Source of the DNA: a virus
Length of the DNA: 27,462 nucleotides
Direction: 5' to 3' (one strand)
IMG/VR virus record: IMGVR_UViG_3300031705_000037
Coordinates: 1-27,462 of that record
The translations under genes were made by a program, and so were the position numbers. This document shows positions 8,084 to 16,195 of the stretch, piece after piece. Position 1 is the stretch's first letter. Each line of letters starts with the position of its first letter. The notes beneath the pieces were generated by a model. It did no database searches and was not told the DNA's origin. It was given only the letters and a program-made list of their open reading frames with translations.

Positions 8084-9397
8084 TTATAAACTGTGTATGT
8101 TTGAATTTGTTACGTCATTTGTTTCAGTAAGTCTCATATAATTATAATTGATGTCTAGTTTACACTTAACACCCTTACCTTCTCCATCTCTAATCTTTAA
8201 AACCTTTAGCCAATATTCATTACTTGCTCGCATCATATCATCTTGTATAATTCCTAGCATTAAATCCGCAGTATGTGATAAACCAGCAGACTCTGCAACA
8301 TCTCCCATACCAATATCGCTTGAATTATAATTGTTTCTATTAATTTGAGTTGCTGTAACAATTAACCAACCATTTCTGTTTCCCATGGCTCTTAAATCCT
8401 CTGCAATCTGCTTGATCTTTAGATACATGTTCTCTGAATTGGGGTTTCTATAATTTGCTAGGATATTGATATAATCAATAACAACGCAACCTAATTTGAT
8501 TTTTCGTTCTTCTTCGATTTGTTTTAAATAAGCTTCAATATCAGGTACTCCTGCTTGTGATGTTGGAAATTGTTTTACGAACAATTGACCAGGAGGTGTT
8601 AGTCCATCTCCTACATTTTCAAGCTTTCGTTTAATCAAGTCCCTATTCTTCGCTTTAGCCTCATATTCGTTCATTGGAATAGTCAATAAATTTGCACCTA
8701 TTCTTTTTAAAACCTTAGGTGCTGACATCTCTGCTGAAATAAATGCAGTGTTAACTCCCATTTTAACAAAGTTACCTGCATCATTCGCAAGATATATCGA
8801 CTTACCGATATTCTGTTCACCGACATATACTACTAAAGATCCATCCTTTTCATAACCGCCACCTAATAATCTATCGAGAAATGAATATCCTGATGATATC
8901 TTTACTCTTCCTTCTTGATGATGATCGTCTGCATTAAAGAAATCTAAACCTAAGTCTGAATTAAACACGATAGAGTTTCTATCATTAATTAATGTCTTAA
9001 CCTTTGCTATAATCGAATCAGCATTATCGGGAGTTACTTCCGTTGTTTTAATGTATTCTATTGTATCGATTAATGTACTATCGAATGTCCTCCATTTGAT
9101 CCATGCTTCAGACGTTGAAATCAACCACTCTTCATCATATTGTGTCAAGTCAGTCTTATACACTAGATCCACTAGGTTTTCATCCACCTTACCTTTGAAC
9201 TTTGGGCTTTGTAACAAGATTTTCATCTGTTCAGCCTTTGGAGATTCATGGAATTTAGCATGGAACTTAGTAGCTAGGAAATGCATAACATCAATCTCGT
9301 CTGATGTATAGAATCCCTTATGTATTTTCTCTAAGTATTTTGGTTTTGCCAAAGATAATTTAAAGAATATTTTTTCAAAATCTTGTCCGAATTTCAT
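8084..9397 (-). CDS. 41: gp41-like replicative DNA helicase (DnaB family)
   Basis: 437 aa. The RecA-like motor domain has Walker A VGEQNIGKS (near residue 192), an AxxISAEM segment, Walker B CVVIDYINIL and the sensor ATQINRNNY typical of DnaB/gp41 helicases. The N-terminal 150 residues form the smaller helical domain, with DEIDVMHFLATKFHAKFHES. In T4 gp41 is a hexamer moving 5'-3' on the lagging strand and working with primase gp61, which is not in this window. The upstream uvsX / small protein / gp41 order mirrors T4 uvsX-40-41. The leader before the start is A/T only. Confidence 0.93.
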   Translation of the reverse strand: MKFGQDFEKIFFKLSLAKPKYLEKIHKGFYTSDEIDVMHFLATKFHAKFHESPKAEQMKILLQSPKFKGKVDENLVDLVYKTDLTQYDEEWLISTSEAWIKWRTFDSTLIDTIEYIKTTEVTPDNADSIIAKVKTLINDRNSIVFNSDLGLDFFNADDHHQEGRVKISSGYSFLDRLLGGGYEKDGSLVVYVGEQNIGKSIYLANDAGNFVKMGVNTAFISAEMSAPKVLKRIGANLLTIPMNEYEAKAKNRDLIKRKLENVGDGLTPPGQLFVKQFPTSQAGVPDIEAYLKQIEEERKIKLGCVVIDYINILANYRNPNSENMYLKIKQIAEDLRAMGNRNGWLIVTATQINRNNYNSSDIGMGDVAESAGLSHTADLMLGIIQDDMMRASNEYWLKVLKIRDGEGKGVKCKLDINYNYMRLTETNDVTNSNIHSL

Positions 9398-9452
9398 TTA
9401 TTGTTTTTTTATAAATATTATATAAGGATTTGCGATAAAGTTTCCTAATTAA

Positions 9453-9776
9453 TTACTGATATGGATTTATTTGTATAGTGTAGGTTTCCTTACCTTCCTC
9501 CATGCATGTTTGGTTAATTAGTCCTAATGATATTGCTTTCTCCAATCCATTATTTGTGTTTTCTATGTTTCCCTTTGCATGATATTTTAATAATGATGCC
9601 TTGGAGAAATTAGTGCTAGCTCTACTGGGTCTGTTGATACCCTCAACCATATAAAGATGTATGATATCAAAAGCATCCGGGAAGTTTTCAAGTTCTTCCT
9701 GGATGCCTAATATATACTTTATAGGGAGTTTGTCTTCATCGATGTGAAAAAGATTTAATTCCATATTAGTCTTCAT
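9453..9776 (-). CDS. hypothetical protein between uvsX and gp41
   Basis: 107 aa, not recognised. Its start overlaps the 3' end of uvsX by 11 bases. A central run, NRPSRASTNFSKASLLKYHA followed by GNIENTNNGLEKAISLGLIN, looks like a compact helical, winged-helix-type fold, perhaps DNA-binding. It occupies the place that gene 40 has in T4, but it has no membrane segment and I see no sequence reason to call it gp40. It is followed by 55 non-coding bases before gp41. Confidence 0.65.
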   Translation of the reverse strand: MKTNMELNLFHIDEDKLPIKYILGIQEELENFPDAFDIIHLYMVEGINRPSRASTNFSKASLLKYHAKGNIENTNNGLEKAISLGLINQTCMEEGKETYTIQINPYQ

Positions 9777-10884
9777 CTTCCTCGCTATCGTTTAACATTT
9801 TTTCAATATCCATCGATGACGAATCTGAATTGTAGTTAAATATTGGTTGGATGTGTTCTTCGATTTTTTCAAGTACTTCTCGTGTGAATACTTTGTCAGT
9901 AAAGAATTCCTTGTTGGGAACAACTTCGTCTAAATGTTTACAAATCCATCCACGCGCAGTTGCCCTGGGGGTTTTAACTCCTTTTTCAATAGTTCCTTTA
10001 GCTACTCCACATATGTCCCATGTTGCGTATTGCTCCAATCCTACATATGCATTCATACCTTCACTGAAGTTTAAATGGAATTTAATAGGAGTTGGTTTAG
10101 CAAATCTGTTTTTAGAAGGTTTTGCCGTAACAATTATACCTACTTTATCCGCGCCATCCTTTAATTGTGCCTTACCTAACATTAATACAATAGATGCAGC
10201 ATACTCTGGTCCTGTTCCTCCACCTGCAATCTGCATTGGAATAAAGGATTGTGACTGGTATGTGTGATTTGTAAAGATAAATGGAATCTTAAGATCCGCC
10301 AATGGTGTCATTATAATTCTGAAAATAGATTTAAGAATCTTAGAACGAGTCATATCGGTCTTTTCAGAACCAGATGCAGCATCATCAATTTCTTTCCTTG
10401 TTGCCAAGTTACCTGCCGAATCTAAGATAATCATGATCTTGGGAATCTTCCCGCCATTATGTTTAATCTCTTGCATCTTTTGCGTAATTGTTGTAATAGA
10501 TGTTCTGAAATCTTGAACCGTATTCATTGGTTGATAATTTACTTTAGTAATATCAATACCGAACTTAATCATTTGTTCTTTATCAACCGCTGCTTCCGAA
10601 TCATAATAGATTATATGATAACCCATGTTAATTGCTTCTCGAACTGAGTTTAATGTAAGGAATGTTTTCCCTGTACCTGAAGGTCCTGCTATTGAACATG
10701 ATCTGTTATTAGGCCATCCGCCAAATAGAGATCCTGATACACATGCATTCAGATGATAGTTACCAGTATGAATCCATTCCGTAACTTCACTGAAGTTGGA
10801 TTTATCCATAACTGATCCTAGTGGATTTAATTCAGCTAACTGTTTATTTAAGTCAGAGAATGAAAAGTTATTGTTTTTTGCCAT
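9766..10884 (-). CDS. uvsX: UvsX recombinase (RecA family)
   Basis: 372 aa. Walker A GPSGTGKT is at residues 67-74, with the Walker B-like strand IMIILDSAG, then IFTNHTYQSQSF and GGGTGPEYAASIVLML, the L2/core region of UvsX proteins. The C-terminus is acidic (NDSEEDED), as in T4 UvsX, where it modulates DNA binding. It forms filaments on ssDNA and performs strand exchange for recombination-dependent replication and repair. It is preceded by a better than average ribosome site (AGGA four bases before ATG) and overlaps the upstream 64 aa gene by 17 bases. Confidence 0.95.
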   Translation of the reverse strand: MAKNNNFSFSDLNKQLAELNPLGSVMDKSNFSEVTEWIHTGNYHLNACVSGSLFGGWPNNRSCSIAGPSGTGKTFLTLNSVREAINMGYHIIYYDSEAAVDKEQMIKFGIDITKVNYQPMNTVQDFRTSITTITQKMQEIKHNGGKIPKIMIILDSAGNLATRKEIDDAASGSEKTDMTRSKILKSIFRIIMTPLADLKIPFIFTNHTYQSQSFIPMQIAGGGTGPEYAASIVLMLGKAQLKDGADKVGIIVTAKPSKNRFAKPTPIKFHLNFSEGMNAYVGLEQYATWDICGVAKGTIEKGVKTPRATARGWICKHLDEVVPNKEFFTDKVFTREVLEKIEEHIQPIFNYNSDSSSMDIEKMLNDSEEDED

Positions 10885-11062
10885 TTTCCTGTTTGTTTGT
10901 TTCGTTTATTCTCAATACCCTTAATTCATCGATAAGACACTTGGCCTCTTGTTGAATTATAGTCATTTGTCTTTGTAGAACATTCAATCGTTCATTGATT
11001 CGTTTAAACGATACAATTTGATCCTGTTGTTCTGTTGAAAAACTGTTAATATCTACTTCCAT
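10868..11062 (-). CDS. small coiled-coil hypothetical protein
   Basis: 64 aa. Residues 12-53 form one continuous amphipathic helix with heptad-like hydrophobics (IVSFKRINERLNVLQRQMTI), so a short coiled-coil dimer is likely. The tail is basic and polar. It has an AAGGA site just before the ATG. It overlaps both neighbours (17 bases each), which supports it as a real member of the clamp/polymerase/uvsX operon. By position it could be a small recombination mediator, but no UvsY motif is seen and UvsY is larger (137 aa in T4). Confidence 0.6.
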   Translation of the reverse strand: MEVDINSFSTEQQDQIVSFKRINERLNVLQRQMTIIQQEAKCLIDELRVLRINETNKQENGKKQ

Positions 11063-11237
11063 TTTCCTTATTTGTTATTTCATTAATAGAATCCATCAAA
11101 TCTACTTGATTAGGATCTACGTATATTTCACTGATATTCTCGCTCTTAGCTAATAATTCCCTAACAGCTTGTCCTAGCTTTTGATTATTAGGGTTATTTT
11201 GTACCAGTTGTTTTATTTGTGAGTGTGTAACTTTCAT
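11046..11237 (-). CDS. small hypothetical protein
   Basis: 63 aa, not recognised. An N-terminal helix with Gln/Asn (SQIKQLVQNNPNNQKLGQAV) is followed by an acidic middle (ENISEIYVDPNQVDLMDSIN). It starts one base after the polymerase C-terminal gene ends and overlaps the next gene by 17 bases, so it is translated within the same message. No domain can be named. Confidence 0.55.
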   Translation of the reverse strand: MKVTHSQIKQLVQNNPNNQKLGQAVRELLAKSENISEIYVDPNQVDLMDSINEITNKENGSRY

Positions 11238-11238
11238 A

Positions 11239-12435
11239 TTAGAATAGTGATGTTGAATATATTAGGTTTCTATTTAGTGTGTGCAATCCAGTTGCCTTAA
11301 GAACTCTGTTCAATGGATCAATTACACTTTTTTCAAATTGTAACTCGTAGTCTATTTCTGGAGCAATCTCATATGGATGTGCCTGTGGCTGAAATGCGAA
11401 TATTTCACAAGTTGTACTTTTACAGTGATATAGCTTTAGCTTCTCGCCATTCCCTATCATCTTGTACTTGTTCTTGTACTTCGGGTTCGTATTCATTAAG
11501 AAATTGTAAAACCCAGCTGCCTTGACATTCGGAGGACACTTGAGACCATACTGAAATTCAACCGTATCGTCTATAATATACTTATCAATATTATTCGTTC
11601 GTTTATTGAAACAAATATCATCGACGTTTGCTAATTTAAATTCCTTCTTACATTTTTTCAAATAGTCAACCAGTCTCTTTAGTAGAGATGCAGTTGGCTT
11701 TTCAGAAAGTATTAATTTAAGCGCATCTGTTAAATGCTGTCTGGCGATAGTTGGAGTTGAACTTTGTATCGTATCGAATCCGATCGTTTTGATCTTATCA
11801 AGGGATTTGTATCTTTCGTCTATTGCAATCTTATCTTCCCATGCTATATTCTGTAGATACTTTTTCTTTGCTAGCCATATACCTGAGTATGCTATAGTTT
11901 CAAGTTCAAATGATAGGAAGTTTTCAGTGTTAGTTGCTTCTGAATATTTCTCCATACATTTGAAAATATAATCCTTCAGCCTAAATACATATAATTCCAT
12001 TATGAACTTGTCTATTGTCATGCTCTCCCCTAACCATTCGATAGACTCATACATTTCTTCAAACTGAACGTAACATGAATCTGTATCAATATATACAACA
12101 GATGGTCGTACTAACTTACCAGTGACATTGATATTAAGATGCTCATGCGCCGCCTTGTCCTTTGTCCAAAATTCCATGAAATACTTATTAAGAATCTTTT
12201 CAGAATATAGAATTGCAGACTGACCCTGTAAAGTAATCGATTCTGCAATATCTATATTAAAAAAGTGAAACCATTTGTTACCAAACGCTCCATAAATGGA
12301 GTTAAGCATTACCTTAACTGCTTGTTCGTATGCCGTAAACTTAGCAGACATTGTTGAATAATGCTCTACCAAGATTTTAATCTCGTCCTGTGTCAGATCT
12401 CCCTCCGGCTTCAGTATTAATTCATCAATTGTCAT
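11239..12435 (-). CDS. 43B: DNA polymerase gp43, C-terminal part (palm motifs B-C and thumb)
   Basis: 398 aa. This is the second half of a T4-type family B polymerase. Motif B, KVMLNSIYGAFGN, is at about 41-53. Motif C, YIDTDS, is at 115-120 with catalytic D117 and D119. The KKKY motif, IWLAKKKYLQN, matches T4 GFWKAKKRYALN. It ends FEKSVIDPLNRVLKATGL...STSLF, parallel to T4 'FQKSFVKPLAGMCESAGM...SLDFLFG', so the C-terminus is intact, including a probable clamp-binding tail. It begins at the tip of the fingers; exonuclease and motif A are in the separate gene at 17436-18833. With 465 aa there, the total is 863 aa against 898 in T4. It starts one codon after the clamp stop, in the same frame. 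No intein residues are visible at the N-terminus. Confidence 0.92.
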   Translation of the reverse strand: MTIDELILKPEGDLTQDEIKILVEHYSTMSAKFTAYEQAVKVMLNSIYGAFGNKWFHFFNIDIAESITLQGQSAILYSEKILNKYFMEFWTKDKAAHEHLNINVTGKLVRPSVVYIDTDSCYVQFEEMYESIEWLGESMTIDKFIMELYVFRLKDYIFKCMEKYSEATNTENFLSFELETIAYSGIWLAKKKYLQNIAWEDKIAIDERYKSLDKIKTIGFDTIQSSTPTIARQHLTDALKLILSEKPTASLLKRLVDYLKKCKKEFKLANVDDICFNKRTNNIDKYIIDDTVEFQYGLKCPPNVKAAGFYNFLMNTNPKYKNKYKMIGNGEKLKLYHCKSTTCEIFAFQPQAHPYEIAPEIDYELQFEKSVIDPLNRVLKATGLHTLNRNLIYSTSLF

Positions 12436-12438
12436 ATA

Positions 12439-13200
12439 CTATTCAGCTGTTTGGCAAGTTGCGATTGTTAAAAGTGTTTCTGAATCCTTAGAGCGTAATA
12501 CTACTCTATTATCCATTACATTTGCTGAGTAATCTTCTTTGTCTAAAAGAGCAAGATACTTTTTAAACAATGTTACTTCTTTAGGGTCATCTCCTTCAAA
12601 ACCATCTGTAACTAAATAATTGTATGTCTTTCCTTTCATACGTACGCCATCTTTATTTGTAGAAATAGAGAATGTCTCTTCTTTGTCTAATCCAAATAAC
12701 GATCTTACTTTAGAAATTGCAGTATAATCCATATCGAAAGTATATCTTGCTGCATCTGTATTGAATATTCCCTTAATCTGTGAATCTGTCAAATCTTTAT
12801 ATCCTAATGATGGTTCAGAACATGCTAATTTAATTTCTAACTCATCGTTAAATACTCTGAATGTCGTAGCTACGAAATCTTCTTCGTTCTCCATGAATTC
12901 AATCTCAGCCTTGATATTTCCAAATTCAAACTGCTTAAATGCATCAGTTAATCGGGATGCGTCAAAGAAAGCAATCTTTAATTCCTTAGAACCTGCGGAT
13001 TCCATTGTACCTTCAGTCATTGCAAACACATGGTCAACTGGAATTCTATGATGTTTTACTGCATCTCTCTGTGGCAAGTATGCCGAGGCTTGTACTACAC
13101 CATCTTTAATTTTAAAGTAGACAAATGTGTCAATTACTTTAAGTCTATTCACAAACCCTATGAAATTGGTTTGGTCTACTTTGTCAATGCTAATTTTCAT
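12439..13200 (-). CDS. 45: gp45-like sliding clamp
   Basis: 253 aa from the ATG at 13200. The open frame extends up to 13257, but that start would lie against the T-run of the preceding terminator, and MKISIDKVDQTNF is the natural N-terminus. The pattern of alternating beta strands and helices fits the T4 clamp fold: FVYFKIKDGVVQASAYLPQ, KIAFFDASRLTDAFKQF, FSISTNKDGVRMKG, then the C-terminal NRVVLRSKDSETLLTIAT. T4 gp45 is 228 aa and trimeric. It tethers polymerase to DNA and also activates late transcription through gp33/gp55. Its position directly before the polymerase C-terminal part supports the call. Confidence 0.82.
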   Translation of the reverse strand: MKISIDKVDQTNFIGFVNRLKVIDTFVYFKIKDGVVQASAYLPQRDAVKHHRIPVDHVFAMTEGTMESAGSKELKIAFFDASRLTDAFKQFEFGNIKAEIEFMENEEDFVATTFRVFNDELEIKLACSEPSLGYKDLTDSQIKGIFNTDAARYTFDMDYTAISKVRSLFGLDKEETFSISTNKDGVRMKGKTYNYLVTDGFEGDDPKEVTLFKKYLALLDKEDYSANVMDNRVVLRSKDSETLLTIATCQTAE

Positions 13201-13216
13201 TTTTATAAGTTTAATT

Positions 13217-13224
13217 AATTTATA
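13217..13224 (-). promoter_or_regulatory. candidate TATAAATT promoter box before gp45
   Basis: TATAAATT on the minus strand, about 17 bases before the gp45 ATG and just after the terminator at 13261-13290. Since the terminator should stop the upstream transcript, the clamp operon needs its own promoter in the 13201-13260 gap; a TATAAT-like hexamer lies slightly further upstream. Both are AT-only and so weakly informative. Confidence 0.35.
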
Positions 13225-13260
13225 GTTATTATACTTATAAAAACGAGATTGTTTCACATA

Positions 13261-13290
13261 AAAAAAGAGACCGGTTAGGGTCTCTTTAAT
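13261..13290 (-). terminator. Rho-independent terminator
   Basis: Minus-strand stem AAAGAGACC / GGTCTCTTT with a short loop (CTAAC), followed by seven T. It lies 25 bases after the stop of the 182 aa gene and separates it from the clamp/polymerase operon. A textbook intrinsic terminator. Confidence 0.88.
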
Positions 13291-13314
13291 TACTTAGTTA
13301 TGTTTTGATATTGA

Positions 13315-13863
13315 CTATGCTTCGATGTTCATGATCTCATTATCTCTAATCTCAATATTGTTTTCTCCAACATTAATATCGAATGTACCATGTATGTCTA
13401 CATCACCTACCGTTTTAACAGGCGAATTTGCCATACCACCTAGTTTCCTAGCTGATTTGTTAGCGTTAACATCATCCATGAATCCTATGTTAATAACAGT
13501 ATCTGCACCGTTTAATACAATGTATATGTTATCTCTAGTTTCGATGTCAGCATTCAGTTTGTTAACTTCGTCTAATACCCATTCTCTTTCAAGGTTTACT
13601 GTAACTGAGGTAACGTCGTCTATTGATTTTACCTTCTTTTCTATAAATGGCATGATGATTGAAGATGCAGTATTCTGGAATTCCTTCCATTCCTTATTAA
13701 TTTCTAATAGAGTTGCGTCAACGTCACCGTCATAACTTATTGCTTCGATTTCTTTCTTAAAGGCTTGCATTACCTTTCCAATAATTCCAGTTGCGGAATA
13801 TGGTTTCGACATTCTGTATACTTTTTCGTTTACAAATGCTTCAAATAATTTTACGTGTTTCAT
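13315..13863 (-). CDS. hypothetical protein with T4-internal-protein-like leader peptide
   Basis: 182 aa. The N-terminus MKHVKLFEAFVNEK resembles T4 internal protein leaders (MKTYQEFIAEA), which target proteins to the prohead core and are cut by protease gp21 after L/I-x-E. Here VNE (residues 11-13) is the candidate cut. The rest is unrecognised: a helical middle (IGKVMQAFKKEIEAI), then a beta-rich C-terminal half (NIYIVLNGADTVINIGF, VGDVDIHGTFDIN). It follows a second gene with the same leader by 12 bases and ends at a strong terminator, so the two form a small unit after the late-type promoter at 14447-14454. Packaging in the head is an inference from the leader. Confidence 0.7.
   Translation of the reverse strand: MKHVKLFEAFVNEKVYRMSKPYSATGIIGKVMQAFKKEIEAISYDGDVDATLLEINKEWKEFQNTASSIIMPFIEKKVKSIDDVTSVTVNLEREWVLDEVNKLNADIETRDNIYIVLNGADTVINIGFMDDVNANKSARKLGGMANSPVKTVGDVDIHGTFDINVGENNIEIRDNEIMNIEA
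13832..13863 (-). repeat. leader-coding direct repeat, copy B
   Basis: The first 32 bases of this gene match the first 32 bases of the gene starting at 14415 with two differences, both at third codon positions. After that the two genes diverge completely. Similarity limited to the leader suggests spread or conservation of the leader itself. Confidence 0.8.
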
Positions 13864-13875
13864 AGCTTTATATCA

Positions 13876-14415
13876 TTAGTTAAGTCCTAATTCACTTCGT
13901 AATTCATTCCAGTCGAAATCAGATATAACTTCTTTACACGTTAAATCGTTATCTTCTCCCCATGCTAATATGTAATCTAACATGTTTTTTTGAGTATATG
14001 GTTCAACGTCTAAATCGTCTTCATCGTCAAGGAATTGATCCTCATATGTATCGTAAATTTCTTCTGCAACGTCATTTGCAAACGCTTGAATTTTTCTAAT
14101 ATCTGATTTAGAATATGCTTCATTCACTGATTTGTATGATTCGAAAAATTGCAAATCAGTTACTTCTAATGAATATTCATTCTCGTCACCGTTAACACCT
14201 TGTAATTCAACAGTTTCTTCCTTTTTGTTGAATTTTACAATTTCGAATTTAGTACCCTTACTCATTGTTATTCCGTCAACGTCGTTTGTTAGATCGTATA
14301 GAGAATATTCTAAGTCATTGTCGTTAACCTTCGAAGTGATTGTGTCTCCTTTTTTAAATTTTGATGCTTCATTCATGTTTGTAACGAATGCTTCAAATAA
14401 TTTTACATGTTTCAT
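13876..14415 (-). CDS. hypothetical acidic protein with T4-internal-protein-like leader peptide
   Basis: 179 aa. The leader MKHVKLFEAFV is identical to that of the next gene; MNE followed by Ala (residues 14-17) is a candidate prohead-protease site. Residues 20-85 look like a small beta-barrel (KKGDTITSKVNDNDLEYSLY, then TKFEIVKFNKKEETVELQGV), of the SH3/KOW type. The C-terminal part is helical and very acidic (EEIYDTYEDQFLDDEDDLDV). No enzyme motif is visible. It is the first gene after the nrdA terminator and carries a perfect TATAAATA box about 32 bases upstream, which points to late expression and agrees with a virion role. Confidence 0.7.
   Translation of the reverse strand: MKHVKLFEAFVTNMNEASKFKKGDTITSKVNDNDLEYSLYDLTNDVDGITMSKGTKFEIVKFNKKEETVELQGVNGDENEYSLEVTDLQFFESYKSVNEAYSKSDIRKIQAFANDVAEEIYDTYEDQFLDDEDDLDVEPYTQKNMLDYILAWGEDNDLTCKEVISDFDWNELRSELGLN
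14384..14415 (-). repeat. leader-coding direct repeat, copy A
   Basis: Partner of the repeat at 13832-13863 (30 of 32 bases identical). A more diverged relative codes for MKHIKLFEEY at the start of the gene at 23605. Confidence 0.8.
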
Positions 14416-14446
14416 ATGTGATGTATTGTTTGTTTTATTATATATC

Positions 14447-14454
14447 TATTTATA
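14447..14454 (-). promoter_or_regulatory. T4-type late promoter TATAAATA
   Basis: Exact TATAAATA on the minus strand, directly after a terminator hairpin (14459-14485) and about 32 bases before the ATG at 14415. This is the consensus read by gp55-containing RNA polymerase, and this phage encodes a gp55. Confidence 0.7.
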
Positions 14455-14458
14455 CTAA

Positions 14459-14485
14459 AGACAGGGAGTAGCGAATTCCCTGTCT
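14459..14485 (-). terminator. intrinsic terminator after nrdA
   Basis: Nine-base perfect stem AGACAGGGA / TCCCTGTCT with a 9-base loop, followed by TTTAG on the minus strand. It lies about 57 bases after the nrdA stop. The T-run is short, so efficiency is uncertain. Confidence 0.68.
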
Positions 14486-14541
14486 AAATCCGAAATCTAG
14501 TTCCGGTCCTAAGAGTGGACTACCACCATTTTACCATGTGA

Positions 14542-16167
14542 TCAACCCTCACAACTCGAACATTCCAGTATATCCCTTGCAAATGACTGAGCTGAACTTT
14601 GACTAAATTGATAGTATAGTGTTTTAACTCCTTCTGTATGTGCATTAAGATACAATGTATTAATGTCCTTTGCTGGAACACTGGGGTGTATCATTAAATT
14701 TAATGATTGTGATTGATCAATGAATTGTTGACGCTGACCTGCTTGCAATATTAATTCGTTTGGCGAAATTTCTATGAATGATTTGAAAACTTCCTTAGTT
14801 GGAAAATCCAAATGTTGAACGCTACCATCTCTTTTAAGAATTCCTTCCCATGTTAACGGAGTGTTCATGCCATATTTTTCTAGCTCAGATTCCAATTGAG
14901 CATTCTTATAAATTGTTTTTGACTTTGCTAAATCTTTAATAAAGTAATTGGATTTGATCGGTTCAATACCCATAGAAACTTGTCCTAAAATAAAAGAACT
15001 TGATTTAGTAGGGGCTATGGCCATTAATGTTGAGTTTGCATAACCTGGTCTAATAGACCTGTAACCTCTTTCATCATGCAACCACTTAGATGCATTGTCG
15101 CTTCTTTCCTTTAATGTACTAAATATTTCATGGTTTAATCCCTTAGCTTGTAATGAATCGAACTCAATTAATTTTGATTGAAATAACGAATGGTATCCGA
15201 GAACTCCTAATCCTAATGCTCTGTGCTGTTCTGCAAATCTGTGTGCGCGTTGCATTCCTGGTAAATTATATGATTTCTTAACGAACTCATCCATTACTGC
15301 ATTTAAGAATAAAACATATGTCTCTACTGCGTCGGTTTCCTTAATCGCATCCCAGTGTAGTAAGTTAATAGAACCTAAGCAACATACGAATGAATTAAAA
15401 GAATCCGTTGGTAGTTGTATTTCTGAACATAAATTTGAGGCTGTTATCTCAAGTCCTAGTTCCTTGTAAGGTGTATTGTTGTTAGTGTTATCCTTGAACA
15501 TAATATATGGAAATCCAAACTCATTTCTTCTTTGAATAACTTTAGCCCATATCTTACGTTTGTCTGAATCTCCTTCTTTCATTTCAGCAATCCATTTGTC
15601 AGTAACCGTAACACCATATTGTAGGTTTTGAATAGGATTTCCATCAGTTCCTATATCTAAGAAATCACTGATGTCCTTGTGTTCAATTGGTAACCATGCA
15701 GCACATGCTCCTCTTCTTGCTTCAGATTGTTTACACACGTCAACTGTAGTGTCATACATTCTAGCGTAATGAACAGGTCCATCTGCAGTTCCGCCTGTTG
15801 AAATTGATTCTCCCCTTGCTCTGATGTTTCCAAGATAAACTGATGTTCCTCCGCCATATTTTGACATCATTCCAATTTCTCTACTTCCGTTTAATATACT
15901 ATCCAACGTATCATCTACGTTTGAACCATAGCAACTAACTGGTAATCCCTTATCCTTTCCAAAATTGATCCATACTGGAGTTGATAAGCTATAGAATCCA
16001 CGCGTCATATAGTCTTCAAACTTCTTTGCAAACCCCTCGATCTTTAAATATTTTTCTGCTGTGTTTGCAACATCCTTTATGCGTTGTTCTGGTGTTTCAC
16101 TGATGTATCCTCTTGATAAAAACGTTCTGCTGTCTTCATTAAGCCAATAATTCTTTTCGTAATTCAT
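14542..16167 (-). CDS. nrdA: ribonucleotide reductase class Ia large subunit NrdA
   Basis: 541 aa. It converts ribonucleoside diphosphates to deoxy forms together with NrdB. Visible active-site elements are C79 (LPVSCYGSN), N245/C247/E249 (SNLCSEIQL), the second redox Cys at 262 (CCLGSINL), the radical-transfer tyrosines TLYYQF near 519-522, and the C-terminal shuttle pair CSSC at 536-539. The protein begins right at the catalytic barrel: the ATP-cone of E. coli and T4 NrdA (761 and 754 aa) is missing, so inhibition by dATP through that domain is not expected. NrdB is encoded upstream with two mini-ORFs between. Transcription ends at the hairpin 14459-14485. Confidence 0.95.
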   Translation of the reverse strand: MNYEKNYWLNEDSRTFLSRGYISETPEQRIKDVANTAEKYLKIEGFAKKFEDYMTRGFYSLSTPVWINFGKDKGLPVSCYGSNVDDTLDSILNGSREIGMMSKYGGGTSVYLGNIRARGESISTGGTADGPVHYARMYDTTVDVCKQSEARRGACAAWLPIEHKDISDFLDIGTDGNPIQNLQYGVTVTDKWIAEMKEGDSDKRKIWAKVIQRRNEFGFPYIMFKDNTNNNTPYKELGLEITASNLCSEIQLPTDSFNSFVCCLGSINLLHWDAIKETDAVETYVLFLNAVMDEFVKKSYNLPGMQRAHRFAEQHRALGLGVLGYHSLFQSKLIEFDSLQAKGLNHEIFSTLKERSDNASKWLHDERGYRSIRPGYANSTLMAIAPTKSSSFILGQVSMGIEPIKSNYFIKDLAKSKTIYKNAQLESELEKYGMNTPLTWEGILKRDGSVQHLDFPTKEVFKSFIEISPNELILQAGQRQQFIDQSQSLNLMIHPSVPAKDINTLYLNAHTEGVKTLYYQFSQSSAQSFARDILECSSCEG

Positions 16168-16195
16168 TTATTTTATTATTTTTTAAGTATATCTT

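Noticed and set aside
9410-9417. TATAAATA on the plus strand
   Set aside because: No plus-strand gene follows; it lies in the A/T-rich leader of gp41.
12439-13257. Longer version of gp45 starting at 13257
   Set aside because: The extra 19 residues (MKQSRFYKYNNYKL...) would be coded by the promoter gap and begin at the terminator T-run; the natural clamp start is at 13200.
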